Positions 17,910-26,727 of a stretch of DNA of 64,000 nt are shown piece by piece. Within the stretch, counting starts at the first letter, position 1, and every line of letters begins with the position of its first letter. Origin of the DNA: Arcobacter acticola. GTDB lineage: Bacteria; Campylobacterota; Campylobacteria; Campylobacterales; Arcobacteraceae. Location of the stretch: positions 682,001-746,000 of the forward strand of contig NZ_CP042652.1 in NCBI RefSeq assembly GCF_013177675.1. The letters are read 5' to 3'. Below the pieces are notes generated by a model. That model saw only the letters and a list, made by a program, of their open reading frames with translations. It did not search any database and had not been told where the DNA came from. Both the position numbers and the translations under genes were made by a program.

Positions 17910-18841
17910 TGAATAAAAAACTTGACTTTAGCCGACCCCTTATGGTGTTGGCTCCCCTTGCTGGATATACTGATTTACCTTTTAGATCAGTGGTTAAAAA
18001 ATTTGGCGCAGATTTAACTATTTCTGAGATGATTTCATCAAATGCATTAGTTTACAAATCTGCTCGAACACTTAAAATGATAGAAAAATCTCCAAGCGAA
18101 GATCCATATTTTGTACAAATAGCTGGAAATAGTGTTGAGTTAGTTCGTGATGCTGTTTTACTTTTAAATGAAGTTGAAGGTATTGATGGAATTGATTTAA
18201 ACTGTGGATGTCCTGCGCCTAAAGTATTTAATCATGGAAGTGGATCAAACCTTTTAGGTGATTTAAAAAAATTAGAAGAGATTCTTTCAACTGTAAAAAA
18301 ATACTCTAAAAAACAATATACATCAGCAAAAGTTAGAATTGGTGTAAATGATAAAATTCCAGTTGATATTGGAAAAGCTGTTGAAGCTTGCGGTGTGGAT
18401 TTTGTATCAGTTCATGGAAGAACACGAGCTGGAAAATATAAAGCTCCTGTTGACTATGATGCCATTAAAGCTATGAAAGAAGCTATTTCGATTCCTGTTA
18501 TTGCAAATGGTGATATTAAAGATTATGATAAAGCTAAAGAAGTATTAAAATATACCAATGCAGATGGAGTTATGATAGGTCGTGGAGCTATTGGAAAACC
18601 ATGGGTATTTTATCAATTAAAACACGGAGTTGATAATATTTCAGAGGAAATGAAAAAAGAGATAATTTTAGAACATTTTGACGCAATGTTGAAATTTCAT
18701 GGTCCCCATGGTGCTATAATGTTTAGAAAATTATTACACTCTTACTCAAAAGGTTATACAGGAGCTAACGAATTTAGGGATATTGTAAACAAAATCTCTG
18801 ATATTGATGTTATGCGAGATATAATAGACAACTTTTTTTAA
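17909..18841 (+). CDS. dusB: tRNA-dihydrouridine synthase
   Basis: This 310-aa flavoenzyme reduces uridine to dihydrouridine in tRNA D-loops. The N-terminal FMN-binding TIM barrel shows VLAPLAGYTDLPFR, SEMISS, and the catalytic Cys within DLNCGCPAPKV, followed by VRIG, SVHGRTRAG, IANGDI and DGVMIGRGAIGKPW. A small helical tRNA-binding domain forms the C-terminus. The DusB assignment rests on the DGVMIGRGA(I/L)G motif and length; another Dus subtype is possible. Start overlaps the preceding gene's stop by one base. Confidence 0.9.
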   Translation: MNKKLDFSRPLMVLAPLAGYTDLPFRSVVKKFGADLTISEMISSNALVYKSARTLKMIEKSPSEDPYFVQIAGNSVELVRDAVLLLNEVEGIDGIDLNCGCPAPKVFNHGSGSNLLGDLKKLEEILSTVKKYSKKQYTSAKVRIGVNDKIPVDIGKAVEACGVDFVSVHGRTRAGKYKAPVDYDAIKAMKEAISIPVIANGDIKDYDKAKEVLKYTNADGVMIGRGAIGKPWVFYQLKHGVDNISEEMKKEIILEHFDAMLKFHGPHGAIMFRKLLHSYSKGYTGANEFRDIVNKISDIDVMRDIIDNFF

Positions 18842-18933
18842 GCTTTTTTAATATGATTCAAAAGTTATTTGGATAAAATATTACACTTTATAAAATAAAG
18901 AAATTATAAACGATTTTTTAATAAGGGAAATAT

Positions 18934-19752
18934 TTGTCTAAATATTATTTTGAATTAACTCTCAAACCAGAAAATGACTATGAACTTTTTTTAGATTTAA
19001 TTGATTCTTTAACTACGGATGCACTTGAAGAAGATAACGGTGCTATAATTATTCGAAGTGAAGATGAACTTGGTGATTTAAAATTTGGAATAGAAGAATT
19101 TGCTAAAACACTTTCTATTAACTGTAAAATTACTTATGAAAAAAAAGAAAATATTGATTGGATAAAACAGTATCAAGAATCTGTTAAATCTGTAGAAATT
19201 GGAAATTTTTTTATAAGACCATCTTGGGAAGAAAAAAAAGAAGGAAAAATTGATATTATAATTAATCCAGCTTTATCTTTTGGTTCAGGTCATCATGAAA
19301 CTACATCATCTTGTGTTGAAGCTATTGATGAATATGTAAAAGAAAAGCAAACAGTTTTAGATGTGGGAACAGGAAGTGGAATTTTAGCAATTGCAGCTTC
19401 CAAAAAAGGTTGTGTTGTTGATATTTGTGATACAGATGAAGTTTGTGTTGTGGATACAAAATCAAATTTCCAATTAAATGGTGTGACATTTAACGACTCA
19501 TGGATTGGTTCAACAAATAAAGTAACAAAAAAATATGATGTAGTAATTGCAAACATTGTTGCAGATGTTTTAGTTATGATTGCTAGTGATTTAAAAAAAT
19601 GTATGAATGATAATGGATTATTAATAATCTCAGGAATTTTAGATAAACATATCAATAGAGTATTAAATAAATTTAAAGATTTAGAAGAGGTAAAACTTAT
19701 TCATAAAAATGAATGGGTAACTGTGATATTTAAAAAAAATAAGGAGTCTTAG
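18934..19752 (+). CDS. prmA: Ribosomal protein L11 methyltransferase
   Basis: This 272-aa SAM-dependent enzyme trimethylates L11. The SAM motif LDVGTGSGILAIAASKKG (about 139-156), upstream NPALSFGSGHHETT and downstream DVVIANIVADVL (the NxxxxxL active-site strand) are characteristic of PrmA. The start is TTG at 18934, with AAGGGA about 9 bases upstream and SKYYFELTL fitting the family N-terminus. ftsH starts 2 bases after its stop, so the two genes are co-transcribed. Confidence 0.93.
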   Translation: MSKYYFELTLKPENDYELFLDLIDSLTTDALEEDNGAIIIRSEDELGDLKFGIEEFAKTLSINCKITYEKKENIDWIKQYQESVKSVEIGNFFIRPSWEEKKEGKIDIIINPALSFGSGHHETTSSCVEAIDEYVKEKQTVLDVGTGSGILAIAASKKGCVVDICDTDEVCVVDTKSNFQLNGVTFNDSWIGSTNKVTKKYDVVIANIVADVLVMIASDLKKCMNDNGLLIISGILDKHINRVLNKFKDLEEVKLIHKNEWVTVIFKKNKES

Positions 19753-19754
19753 TT

Positions 19755-21827
19755 ATGGCTAAAAAACAAAATAATAACAACTTTAACAAAAATAATAGCA
19801 ATAACAACAGTAATGGGAATAACAATAACAATAATGGAAACAATAATTTTTTCAATAATAATCCATTAATGATTTTTGTAATTTTTTCAATTGTTACTAT
19901 TTTTGCATTTAAAGCAATTTTTCCAGAAGATCAAATGGGAAGTGCAACAAATTCAAATATGCAAGCTTATGGGCAAACTCAAAACAAAACAATTGCATAT
20001 TCAGATTTAAAAAAATTAATTAGTTCTGGAAAAATAGAATATGTAGGAATTGGAAATACTCAAATTAGAGCTGTTTCTAAAATGGGATCAGGTCAAGCAA
20101 CAACATATACTGCAAGACGTGTAATTCCTGATGAAACATTAATAAGTGCTTTAGAAGAAAATGGTATCAATTATGGTGGAATTAATGAAGAAAATATCTT
20201 AGCTGATATTTTATTTGGTTGGGTTTTACCTATTTTTATTTTCTTTGCTATTTGGATGTTTATTGCAAAAAGAATGCAAAAATCTATGGGTGGAGGTTCA
20301 GGTGGAATCTTAGGAATTGGTTCATCTAAAAAGATGATAAATTCTGAGAAACCAAATGTAACTTTTGATGATATGGCTGGAAATAAAGAAGCTAAAGAAG
20401 AAGTTCAAGAAATAGTTGACTTCCTAAAATCACCTGATAGATATGTAAGACTTGGAGCTCAAATTCCAAAAGGTGTTCTTTTAGTAGGACCTCCAGGTAC
20501 AGGTAAAACTTTACTTGCAAAAGCAGTTGCTGGTGAAGCAAATGTTGAGTTCTTATCTGTTTCAGGTTCTGCATTTATTGAAATGTTTGTTGGAGTTGGA
20601 GCTTCTAGGGTTAGAGATTTATTTGAACAAGCTAAAAAAGTTGCACCTGCTATTATCTTTATAGATGAAATTGATGCAATTGGTAAAAGTAGAGCAAGTG
20701 GTGGTCCAATGGGTGGAAATGATGAGAGAGAACAAACATTAAATCAGTTACTTGCAGAAATGGATGGATTTTCAACTGAACATGCACCTGTTATTGTACT
20801 AGCTGCAACTAATAGACCTGAAGTTCTAGATCCAGCACTTTTAAGACCAGGAAGATTTGATAGACAAGTTTTAGTTGATAAACCAGATTTCGAAGGTAGA
20901 GTTGAAATCTTAAATGTTCATATTAAAGAAGTAAAATTAGGCAAAAATGTTGATTTAAGAGAAATCGCAAAAATGACAGCAGGACTTGCTGGAGCTGATT
21001 TAGCAAATATCATTAATGAAGCGGCACTTCTTGCAGGGCGAGCTTCAAAAGATCAAGTAGATCCAAGTGATTTTAAAGAAGCTGTTGAAAGACAAATTGC
21101 TGGTTTAGAGAAAAAATCTAAAAGAATTTCTCCAAAAGAAAGAAAAATTGTAGCTTACCATGAATCTGGACATGCTTTAATTGCTGAAATCACAAAAGGT
21201 GCTAATAAAGTAAATAAAGTATCAATAGTTCCAAGAGGATTAGCAGCTTTAGGATATACATTAAATACTCCAGAAGAAAACAAATACTTAATGCAAAAAC
21301 ATGAGTTAATAGCTGAAGTTGATGTATTACTAGGTGGTCGTGCTGCTGAAGAAGTATTTATTGGTGAAATTAGTACAGGTGCTGGAAATGACCTTGAAAG
21401 AGCAACTGGAATTATCAAATCTATGGCTACTGTTTATGGTATGAGTGATATTGCTGGACTTATGGTTTTAGAAAAAAGATCTAATCAATTTCTTGGTGGT
21501 CAAACACAAAAAGACTTCTCAGATGCAATGGCTAAAGATTTAGATGATCATACTAAAAAACTTTTAAATGAAAGATATGAAATAGTTCTTCAAGAATTAA
21601 GAGATAATAGTGCTGCTATTGAGCAAATGACTGCTGAACTATTAGATATTGAAGTAATTTCAGGTGAAAGAGTTAGAGAAATTATCAAAGAAAATGGTGG
21701 AACTGTTTTTGAAGATGGTGACTTACATACTGATGCAATAGTGAGTGACGATAAAGTTAAAACAAAAACTGAAGAAACTCAAGAGCCAAAAATAGAAACA
21801 CAAGAAGAAAAAAAAGACAATGAATAA
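19755..21827 (+). CDS. ftsH: ATP-dependent zinc metalloprotease FtsH
   Basis: This 690-aa membrane protease degrades misfolded membrane proteins and regulators. Order: an Asn-rich cytoplasmic start (about residues 5-37), first membrane helix (about 38-54), periplasmic domain, second helix (about 150-168), AAA+ module with GPPGTGKT (245-252), FIDEIDAIG and [17 protein letters not shown], then the protease with HESGH (469-473). The C-terminal tail is acidic and Lys/Glu-rich. The Asn tract is unusual and looks like replication slippage on AAT/AAC codons. It follows prmA by 2 bases; a perfect hairpin overlaps its stop codon. Confidence 0.97.
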   Translation: MAKKQNNNNFNKNNSNNNSNGNNNNNNGNNNFFNNNPLMIFVIFSIVTIFAFKAIFPEDQMGSATNSNMQAYGQTQNKTIAYSDLKKLISSGKIEYVGIGNTQIRAVSKMGSGQATTYTARRVIPDETLISALEENGINYGGINEENILADILFGWVLPIFIFFAIWMFIAKRMQKSMGGGSGGILGIGSSKKMINSEKPNVTFDDMAGNKEAKEEVQEIVDFLKSPDRYVRLGAQIPKGVLLVGPPGTGKTLLAKAVAGEANVEFLSVSGSAFIEMFVGVGASRVRDLFEQAKKVAPAIIFIDEIDAIGKSRASGGPMGGNDEREQTLNQLLAEMDGFSTEHAPVIVLAATNRPEVLDPALLRPGRFDRQVLVDKPDFEGRVEILNVHIKEVKLGKNVDLREIAKMTAGLAGADLANIINEAALLAGRASKDQVDPSDFKEAVERQIAGLEKKSKRISPKERKIVAYHESGHALIAEITKGANKVNKVSIVPRGLAALGYTLNTPEENKYLMQKHELIAEVDVLLGGRAAEEVFIGEISTGAGNDLERATGIIKSMATVYGMSDIAGLMVLEKRSNQFLGGQTQKDFSDAMAKDLDDHTKKLLNERYEIVLQELRDNSAAIEQMTAELLDIEVISGERVREIIKENGGTVFEDGDLHTDAIVSDDKVKTKTEETQEPKIETQEEKKDNE

Positions 21828-21851
21828 GAGAAAATAGAAATATTTTCTCTT
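21826..21851 (+). terminator. Perfect hairpin overlapping the ftsH stop codon
   Basis: AAGAGAAAATA, loop GAAA, TATTTTCTCTT forms a perfect 11-bp stem starting within the TAA of ftsH. It is followed by GGAAAAAAAC and not by a T-run, so it is not a classical intrinsic terminator on this strand; it may protect the 3' end or terminate weakly. Confidence 0.5.
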
Positions 21852-21868
21852 GGAAAAAAACAAAACTC

Positions 21869-21897
21869 TTGACAAATCCCCCTAAATTAATTATACT
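21869..21897 (+). promoter_or_regulatory. Consensus sigma-70 promoter of the leuA leader
   Basis: TTGACA (21869-21874), a 17-base spacer and TATACT (21892-21897) make a near-perfect sigma-70 promoter, rare in such AT-rich DNA. Transcription would start near 21904, just upstream of the leader peptide's ribosome site. Confidence 0.75.
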
Positions 21898-21929
21898 TGT
21901 GACAATTCAAAAATAACAAGGAGAGATAT

Positions 21930-22007
21930 ATGAAAATATTTAATATTTCAAATAACCATTTCATCAAAAGTGTTAACTCTCTTCTGCTTCTTTCTTTTTC
22001 TCTCTAA
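21930..22007 (+). CDS. leuL: Leucine leader peptide of leuA
   Basis: A 25-codon frame follows a strong ribosome site (AAGGAGAG, about 6 bases upstream). It encodes MKIFNISNNHFIKSV and then NSLLLLSFSL. Four consecutive Leu codons (CTT CTG CTT CTT, 21981-21992) and a final CTC are striking, because TTA is the usual Leu codon in this window and CTG/CTC are rare. Ile and Val codons also occur. Placed between a consensus promoter and leuA, it has the features of an amino-acid-sensing leader peptide that stalls ribosomes when charged tRNA-Leu is scarce. The symbol is by functional analogy; I cannot confirm homology. Confidence 0.72.
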   Translation: MKIFNISNNHFIKSVNSLLLLSFSL

Positions 22008-22068
22008 TAATAAATTTCTTATTATTACAATTTATAATAAATAATCAAAATTCTGTTTTTCTTTTTTT
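22006..22068 (+). promoter_or_regulatory. Attenuator-like alternative RNA stems before leuA
   Basis: Three arms can pair in two exclusive ways: AATAATAA (22006-22013) with TTATTATT (22019-22026), or TTATTAT with ATAATAA (22034-22040). A T-rich tract (22051-22068) follows. The first arm begins at the leader stop codon, so a ribosome that finishes the peptide would cover it, while one stalled on the Leu codons would not. The stems are pure A-U and weak, so the folding model is tentative. Confidence 0.5.
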
Positions 22069-22114
22069 CATATAAAAAAAGATATAATAATTAACATTTT
22101 AAAAGGTTTACACA

Positions 22115-23668
22115 ATGGATAAAAATAAAATTATAGTATTTGATACAACATTAAGAGATGGTGAGCAAAGCCCTGGCTGTTCAATGAACACTGAAGAAAA
22201 AATAAAAATTGCATTACAATTAGAAAAATTAGGTGTTGATGTAATTGAAGCTGGATTTGCAGCAGCTAGTCCTGGTGATTTTGATGCGGTTAGCCGAATT
22301 GCTGAAATGGTTAAAAACTCAAGCATTTGTTCTTTAAGTAGAGCAATTGATAACGATATTAAACAATCAGGTTTAGCAGTATCAAAAGCACCCAAACACA
22401 GAATCCATACATTTATTGCAACATCGCCAATTCATATGAAATATAAATTAAAAATGTCGCCAGATGAAGTAATTAAAAGAGCAATTCATGCGGTTGAATA
22501 TGCAAGAACATTTGTGGATGATGTTGAGTTTTCATTGGAAGATGCAGGAAGATCTGAAATTCCATTTATGAAAGAAGTTATGGATGCAGTTATAAATGCA
22601 GGTGCAAGAACTATTAACTTACCAGATACTGTAGGATATAGATTACCAAATGAATTAGGTGCAATGGTTAAAGAATTAAGTGCATATGCAGGAGATCGTG
22701 CAATTATTTCTGTTCATAATCATAATGATTTAGGATTAGCAACAGCTAATACTTTAGCTGCTGTTTTAAATGGCGCTAGACAAATTGAAGTTACAATCAA
22801 TGGATTAGGGGAGAGAGCTGGAAATTCAGCTTTAGAAGAGGCTGTTATGGCTATTAAAACTCGAAAAGATGCATTTGGAGATTTATATACAACTATTAAT
22901 ACTCCTGAAATTTATGCAACTTCAAGATTAGTTGCAACTGTAACTGGTGTTGAACCACAACAAAATAAATCAATTGTTGGTAAAAATGCATTCTCTCACG
23001 AAAGTGGAATTCACCAAGATGGTGTTTTAAAACATCAAGAAACATATGAAATCATGAAACCTGAAGATGTAGGTGTATTTAAAGAATCAACTTTAATTTT
23101 AGGAAAACACTCAGGTCGTGCAGCATTTAGAGATAAAATTGTTCATATGGGATTTGATAAAGTTAGTGATGAAGAATTAAATGCTGCTTTTGAAAGATTT
23201 AAAGTTTTAGCTGATAAGAAAAAAGATGTAACTGATGATGATATCAGAATGTTAATAACTGATGAGTCATTAAATCAAGATAAAACTTATGAATTAGTTG
23301 GATTACAAATATCTGATTGTACAGCTGGAGTTCCAACAGCAGCAGTTGCTATTAAATTCAAAGATCAAATTATGAAAGATGCAGCTATTGGTGATGGAAC
23401 GATGGATGCAATTTTTAAAACTATAGATAGATTAACGGGTTATAATGGAGAGTTAAAAGATTATAAAGTAACTTCTGTAACAGAAGGTAAAGATGCCTTA
23501 GCAAAAGTTACTACAAGAGTTTCTTTTGATGAAACAAGTCCAGCATTTGTAGGACATGGATTAAGTATCGATACAATGCTTGCAACTGCAAAAGCATATT
23601 TAGGTGCATTAAACTCATACCTTTCTCAAAAAGAAAGATTATCTAAAAATAGTGAACACCAAATTTAG
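22115..23668 (+). CDS. leuA: 2-isopropylmalate synthase
   Basis: This 517-aa enzyme condenses acetyl-CoA with 2-oxoisovalerate, the committed step of leucine synthesis. The N-terminal HMGL-like barrel shows [16 protein letters not shown] (metal and acid/base residues), [11 protein letters not shown], and the metal-binding [24 protein letters not shown] and LGKHSGR follow, and a C-terminal LeuA dimer/regulatory domain (about 370-505) is present, so leucine feedback inhibition is expected. Length is typical of the longer LeuA class. Upstream leader RNA suggests additional transcription control. No other leu genes lie downstream. Confidence 0.95.
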   Translation: MDKNKIIVFDTTLRDGEQSPGCSMNTEEKIKIALQLEKLGVDVIEAGFAAASPGDFDAVSRIAEMVKNSSICSLSRAIDNDIKQSGLAVSKAPKHRIHTFIATSPIHMKYKLKMSPDEVIKRAIHAVEYARTFVDDVEFSLEDAGRSEIPFMKEVMDAVINAGARTINLPDTVGYRLPNELGAMVKELSAYAGDRAIISVHNHNDLGLATANTLAAVLNGARQIEVTINGLGERAGNSALEEAVMAIKTRKDAFGDLYTTINTPEIYATSRLVATVTGVEPQQNKSIVGKNAFSHESGIHQDGVLKHQETYEIMKPEDVGVFKESTLILGKHSGRAAFRDKIVHMGFDKVSDEELNAAFERFKVLADKKKDVTDDDIRMLITDESLNQDKTYELVGLQISDCTAGVPTAAVAIKFKDQIMKDAAIGDGTMDAIFKTIDRLTGYNGELKDYKVTSVTEGKDALAKVTTRVSFDETSPAFVGHGLSIDTMLATAKAYLGALNSYLSQKERLSKNSEHQI

Positions 23669-23674
23669 TAGAAG

Positions 23675-23699
23675 TGTAAAGTAGTTTAACTACTTTGCA
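23675..23699 (+). terminator. Terminator after leuA
   Basis: TGTAAAGTAGT, loop TTA, ACTACTTTGCA forms an 11-bp stem with one wobble or mismatch, 7 bases after the leuA stop, followed by TTTATT. The T-run is short but the position is right. Confidence 0.7.
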
Positions 23700-23920
23700 T
23701 TTATTAACTATAGTTAAGTTTATTATATCACTCTCATAAAATTTGTATATTATCTCTAATATATAAAATATTTCGATACTACAATAATTTTTTCTATCTT
23801 AGTTTCAGTGAGAAATTTGAATAAAAATACTAAAATAATGTTTAAATCAGCTAAAAAATTAGTGAAGAATTTATATTTAACTTACATTTTAATAAACATA
23901 AAAAAAACATAGGAGAGACA
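23700..23920. other. Intergenic region between leuA and the DUF1538 gene
   Basis: Very AT-rich DNA with no convincing gene. A 24-codon frame at 23838-23912 lacks a ribosome site. TATA-like hexamers are too frequent here to pick a promoter with confidence. The region ends at the ribosome site AGGAGAG (23911-23917) of the short frame below. Confidence 0.5.
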
Positions 23921-23992
23921 TTGCTTACAATTGGATATAAAGAAAATTTTGATAAATTTAACAGATATTTGAAAGGTGGTAGACTTAGATGA
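23921..23992 (+). CDS. Possible short uORF coupled to the DUF1538 gene
   Basis: A 23-codon frame starts at TTG 23921 behind AGGAGAG with 3-5 bases spacing. It encodes LTIGYKENFDKFNRYLKGGRLR after the initiator and stops at TGA 23990-23992, overlapping the ATG of the transporter gene (ATGATG). The ribosome site and overlap suggest translational coupling or a leader peptide. The TTG start and small size make it uncertain; no matching family is known to me. Confidence 0.45.
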   Translation: MLTIGYKENFDKFNRYLKGGRLR

Positions 23993-26013
23993 TGCAGTTT
24001 AACTTTTTTTTAAAACTTTTAAGGGAATCATTTCGAGATTTATTACCAATTATCATTGTAATACTTTTTTTCCAATTAGCAATTATTCAAAGTGTACCAG
24101 AAGGTTGGGTTGGAACAGCTATTGGTTTAGGAATTGTAGGTGTTGGTTTAGCTATATTTTTACAAGGTCTTGAAATTGGTGTATTTCCTGTAGGTGAAGG
24201 ATTAGCAAGAGATTTTGCAAAATCTGGTTGGACCTTATGGATTTTAGTATTTGGATTTTTAATAGGATTTGGTACAACTATTGCAGAACCTGCACTTGCA
24301 GTAATAGCTGATAAAGCAGCTTCTATTTCAAGTGGAAGAATTGATTCTACAATATTAAGATATGTGGTTGCAGGTTCTGTTGGATTTGCAATTTTTCTTG
24401 GTGTATTTAGAATCATAAAAGGTCATCCAATTCATTATTATATAATAGTTGGATATCTATTAGTGGTTTCGGTTACTTTTTTTGCACCACCTGAAATAAT
24501 TGGTTTATCATATGACTTAGGAGGTGTTACAACTTCCACTGTTACTGTTCCTTTAGTTGCAGCTCTTGGAATTGGACTAGCTTCAAATATAAAAGGAAGA
24601 AATCCTGTAATTGATGGATTTGGACTTATTGCTTTTGCTTCATTAACTCCAATGATTTTTGTTCAAATTTATGGAATTGCAGTTTATAATTTAGTTGATG
24701 CGGTTAGCGTTGCTGATGTAATAGTTGATGCAACAGTTTCTGTTCCAACAGCTGTTTCTATTTCAAGTGTAATAAGTGGATTAACATCTGTAGTTAAAGA
24801 TGTATTGCCAATTTTAGTAATTATTCTATTTTTTCAATATGCAGTTTTAAAAAAGCCTATTCAAAATATTAAAACAGTATTTTTAGGATTTATTTTAGTA
24901 ATCATTGGATTGTATGCATTTATTTTAGGTCTTGAAATGGGATTGTTTTCACTTGGTGAAACAATGGCTTATCAACTTACTAAGTCTGACTCTGTATTAA
25001 TGATTTATATCTTTGCTTTTGCAATTGGATTTTCAACTACTATGGCAGAACCTGCTCTTATGGCAATTGCTAAAAAAGCAAAAGAGATTAGTGATGGGAA
25101 AATAAATGACTTTGCTTTAAGACTTTTTGTTGCACTTGGTGTGGCTATTGGTATTGCATTAGGAGCTTTTAGAATAGTTGATGGTGGACATATTCATTAT
25201 TATATAATTGTGGGATATTTAGTTGTAATAATTTTAACTTTTATAGCTCCTAAATATATTATTCCAATTGCTTATGATAGTGGAGGAGTTACTACTTCAA
25301 CTGTTACTGTTCCTTTAGTTGCTGCATTGGGAATTGGTCTTGCTACAAATATTGAAGGAAGAGATCCTTTAATTGATGGATTTGGACTTATTGCTTTTGC
25401 TTCATTATTTCCCATGATTACTGTTATGCTTTATGGTATTTTAATTGAAAAATTTGAAGTTAAATCAAATACTCAAATTGAGGAAGAAGAATTATTACAT
25501 GATAAATTAGTTGATGCTGATAATATGGACTTAGCAACAGTTAATATTGATGGTTCAAACGTAAGACACTCTTTATCTTTAGAATTTTCTGCTGTTGTTA
25601 TTATTGTTCCAGCTGATAAAAAACTAGATGCTATTCAAGCAGCTCATAGAGCTGGCGCTTCAGGTGTAACTGTATTAAATGCAGATGGAATTGGACTTGA
25701 AGAAATGGCAAATTTCTATAGAACTTCTTTTGAAGCAAATGATGTAGTTTTATTATTTTTATTACCAAAATATTTGGTAAATGAGGTTTTAAAATCAGTT
25801 ATTCATTCACTTCATATTACAACAACGGGAAAAGGTGTTGCTTTTGCTTTCCCTTTATCTCATATGAAAGGTATATCTTTAACAAAAGAAGATATATTTA
25901 AAGAAAGAGCTTATCAAGTTAATTTAAATAAAAATAATCCAATTGAATGTGTTGGTGATGAAATAGAGGATGATTTTGAAAACAGTTCACAATCTACAAC
26001 AGATACAAAATAG
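23989..26013 (+). CDS. Two-repeat DUF1538 membrane protein with C-terminal PII-like domain
   Basis: This 674-aa protein holds two homologous membrane halves. Each has a LPI(I/L)VIILFFQ-like helix, a GLE(I/M)G(V/L)F segment and GGVTTSTVTVPLVAALGIGLA followed by DGFGLIAFAS, at about 15-240 and 260-490. The C-terminal ~110 residues (about 520-635) resemble a PII nitrogen-signal fold: VVIIVPADKKLDAIQAAHRAGASG, then KGVAFAFPL. DUF1538 proteins are presumed transporters of unknown substrate; the fused PII-like domain suggests nucleotide- or metabolite-gated activity. A second in-frame ATG at 23992 is equally possible as start. The thioredoxin gene overlaps its end by 44 bases. Confidence 0.85.
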   Translation: MMQFNFFLKLLRESFRDLLPIIIVILFFQLAIIQSVPEGWVGTAIGLGIVGVGLAIFLQGLEIGVFPVGEGLARDFAKSGWTLWILVFGFLIGFGTTIAEPALAVIADKAASISSGRIDSTILRYVVAGSVGFAIFLGVFRIIKGHPIHYYIIVGYLLVVSVTFFAPPEIIGLSYDLGGVTTSTVTVPLVAALGIGLASNIKGRNPVIDGFGLIAFASLTPMIFVQIYGIAVYNLVDAVSVADVIVDATVSVPTAVSISSVISGLTSVVKDVLPILVIILFFQYAVLKKPIQNIKTVFLGFILVIIGLYAFILGLEMGLFSLGETMAYQLTKSDSVLMIYIFAFAIGFSTTMAEPALMAIAKKAKEISDGKINDFALRLFVALGVAIGIALGAFRIVDGGHIHYYIIVGYLVVIILTFIAPKYIIPIAYDSGGVTTSTVTVPLVAALGIGLATNIEGRDPLIDGFGLIAFASLFPMITVMLYGILIEKFEVKSNTQIEEEELLHDKLVDADNMDLATVNIDGSNVRHSLSLEFSAVVIIVPADKKLDAIQAAHRAGASGVTVLNADGIGLEEMANFYRTSFEANDVVLLFLLPKYLVNEVLKSVIHSLHITTTGKGVAFAFPLSHMKGISLTKEDIFKERAYQVNLNKNNPIECVGDEIEDDFENSSQSTTDTK

Positions 26014-26305
26014 TATTGATACAGGAGAGCCTGTATTAGTTTATTTTTCAGGAGAAAATTGTTCTGTTTGTAAGGTTTTAAAACCTAAAATAGAAGAAGT
26101 TAGTAAAAACTTTCCAAAATTTCAACTTTTTGAAGTAAAAACTGATTTAGATAAAGAAATAACAAGCAATTTTACTGTATTTTCTATTCCAACCACTTTG
26201 ATTTTCTTTGATAAAAAAGAGTTCAAAAGATATGGAAGAAACATGAGTGTTGCTTTATTTATTGAAGAGTTAAAAAGACCATATAACTTGATGTGTGAGG
26301 AATAA
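25970..26305 (+). CDS. Thioredoxin family protein
   Basis: This 111-aa thioredoxin fold has the redox motif FSGENCSVCKVLKP (Cys31 and Cys34, CSVC rather than CGPC) and the cis-Pro in FSIPTTLIFF. It has no signal peptide, so it likely acts in the cytoplasm. It starts inside the DUF1538 gene and its stop overlaps the next ATG by one base (TAATG), so all three genes are translated from one message. CSVC in place of CGPC suggests a dedicated partner, not bulk thioredoxin. Confidence 0.87.
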   Translation: MILKTVHNLQQIQNSIDTGEPVLVYFSGENCSVCKVLKPKIEEVSKNFPKFQLFEVKTDLDKEITSNFTVFSIPTTLIFFDKKEFKRYGRNMSVALFIEELKRPYNLMCEE

Positions 26306-26727
26306 TGAAAAGAGCTTTATTTATTTTCTTAATAATCTTTATAGTGATGCAGTTTATTAGACCAGATAGAACTAATATAGCAGTTGAAAAAAGTATGGAA
26401 ATTCAAACTCCAGTAGAAGTTAGACAAATTTTTCAATCTGCATGTTATGATTGCCATTCAAACGAAACAAGATGGCCTTGGTATTCAGAAATTTCTCCAT
26501 TTGCATGGGTTATTTCAAACCATGTAACTCAAGGTCGAAAGGCTTTAAATTTTTCTATTTGGGAAAATTATAGTGAAGAAGAGAAAAAAGAGCATTTAAA
26601 AGATATTTACAGAACAGTTTATGCAGCAATGCCACTTCCAAGTTATATATTTGCCCATGAAGAAGCAAATTTAACAAAAGAGCAAAGAAGTACAGTTAGA
26701 GATTGGACGGGAGTTAGAGCTAAGTGA
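26305..26727 (+). CDS. Haem-binding domain protein (c-type heme site)
   Basis: This 140-aa protein has an N-terminal membrane anchor or signal (about 4-18) and a single CxxCH heme site, CYDCHS (Cys47, Cys50, His51), followed by NETRWPWYSEISPFAWVISNHV. That is the signature of the Haem_bd (DUF) family. It should sit in the periplasm with one covalent heme. Redox partner unknown. Its TGA overlaps the GTG start of the MutS gene (GTGA). Confidence 0.88.
   Translation: MKRALFIFLIIFIVMQFIRPDRTNIAVEKSMEIQTPVEVRQIFQSACYDCHSNETRWPWYSEISPFAWVISNHVTQGRKALNFSIWENYSEEEKKEHLKDIYRTVYAAMPLPSYIFAHEEANLTKEQRSTVRDWTGVRAK

Noticed and set aside
23838-23912. 24-codon frame between leuA and the DUF1538 gene
   Set aside because: It has no ribosome site and a composition expected of random AT-rich sequence.
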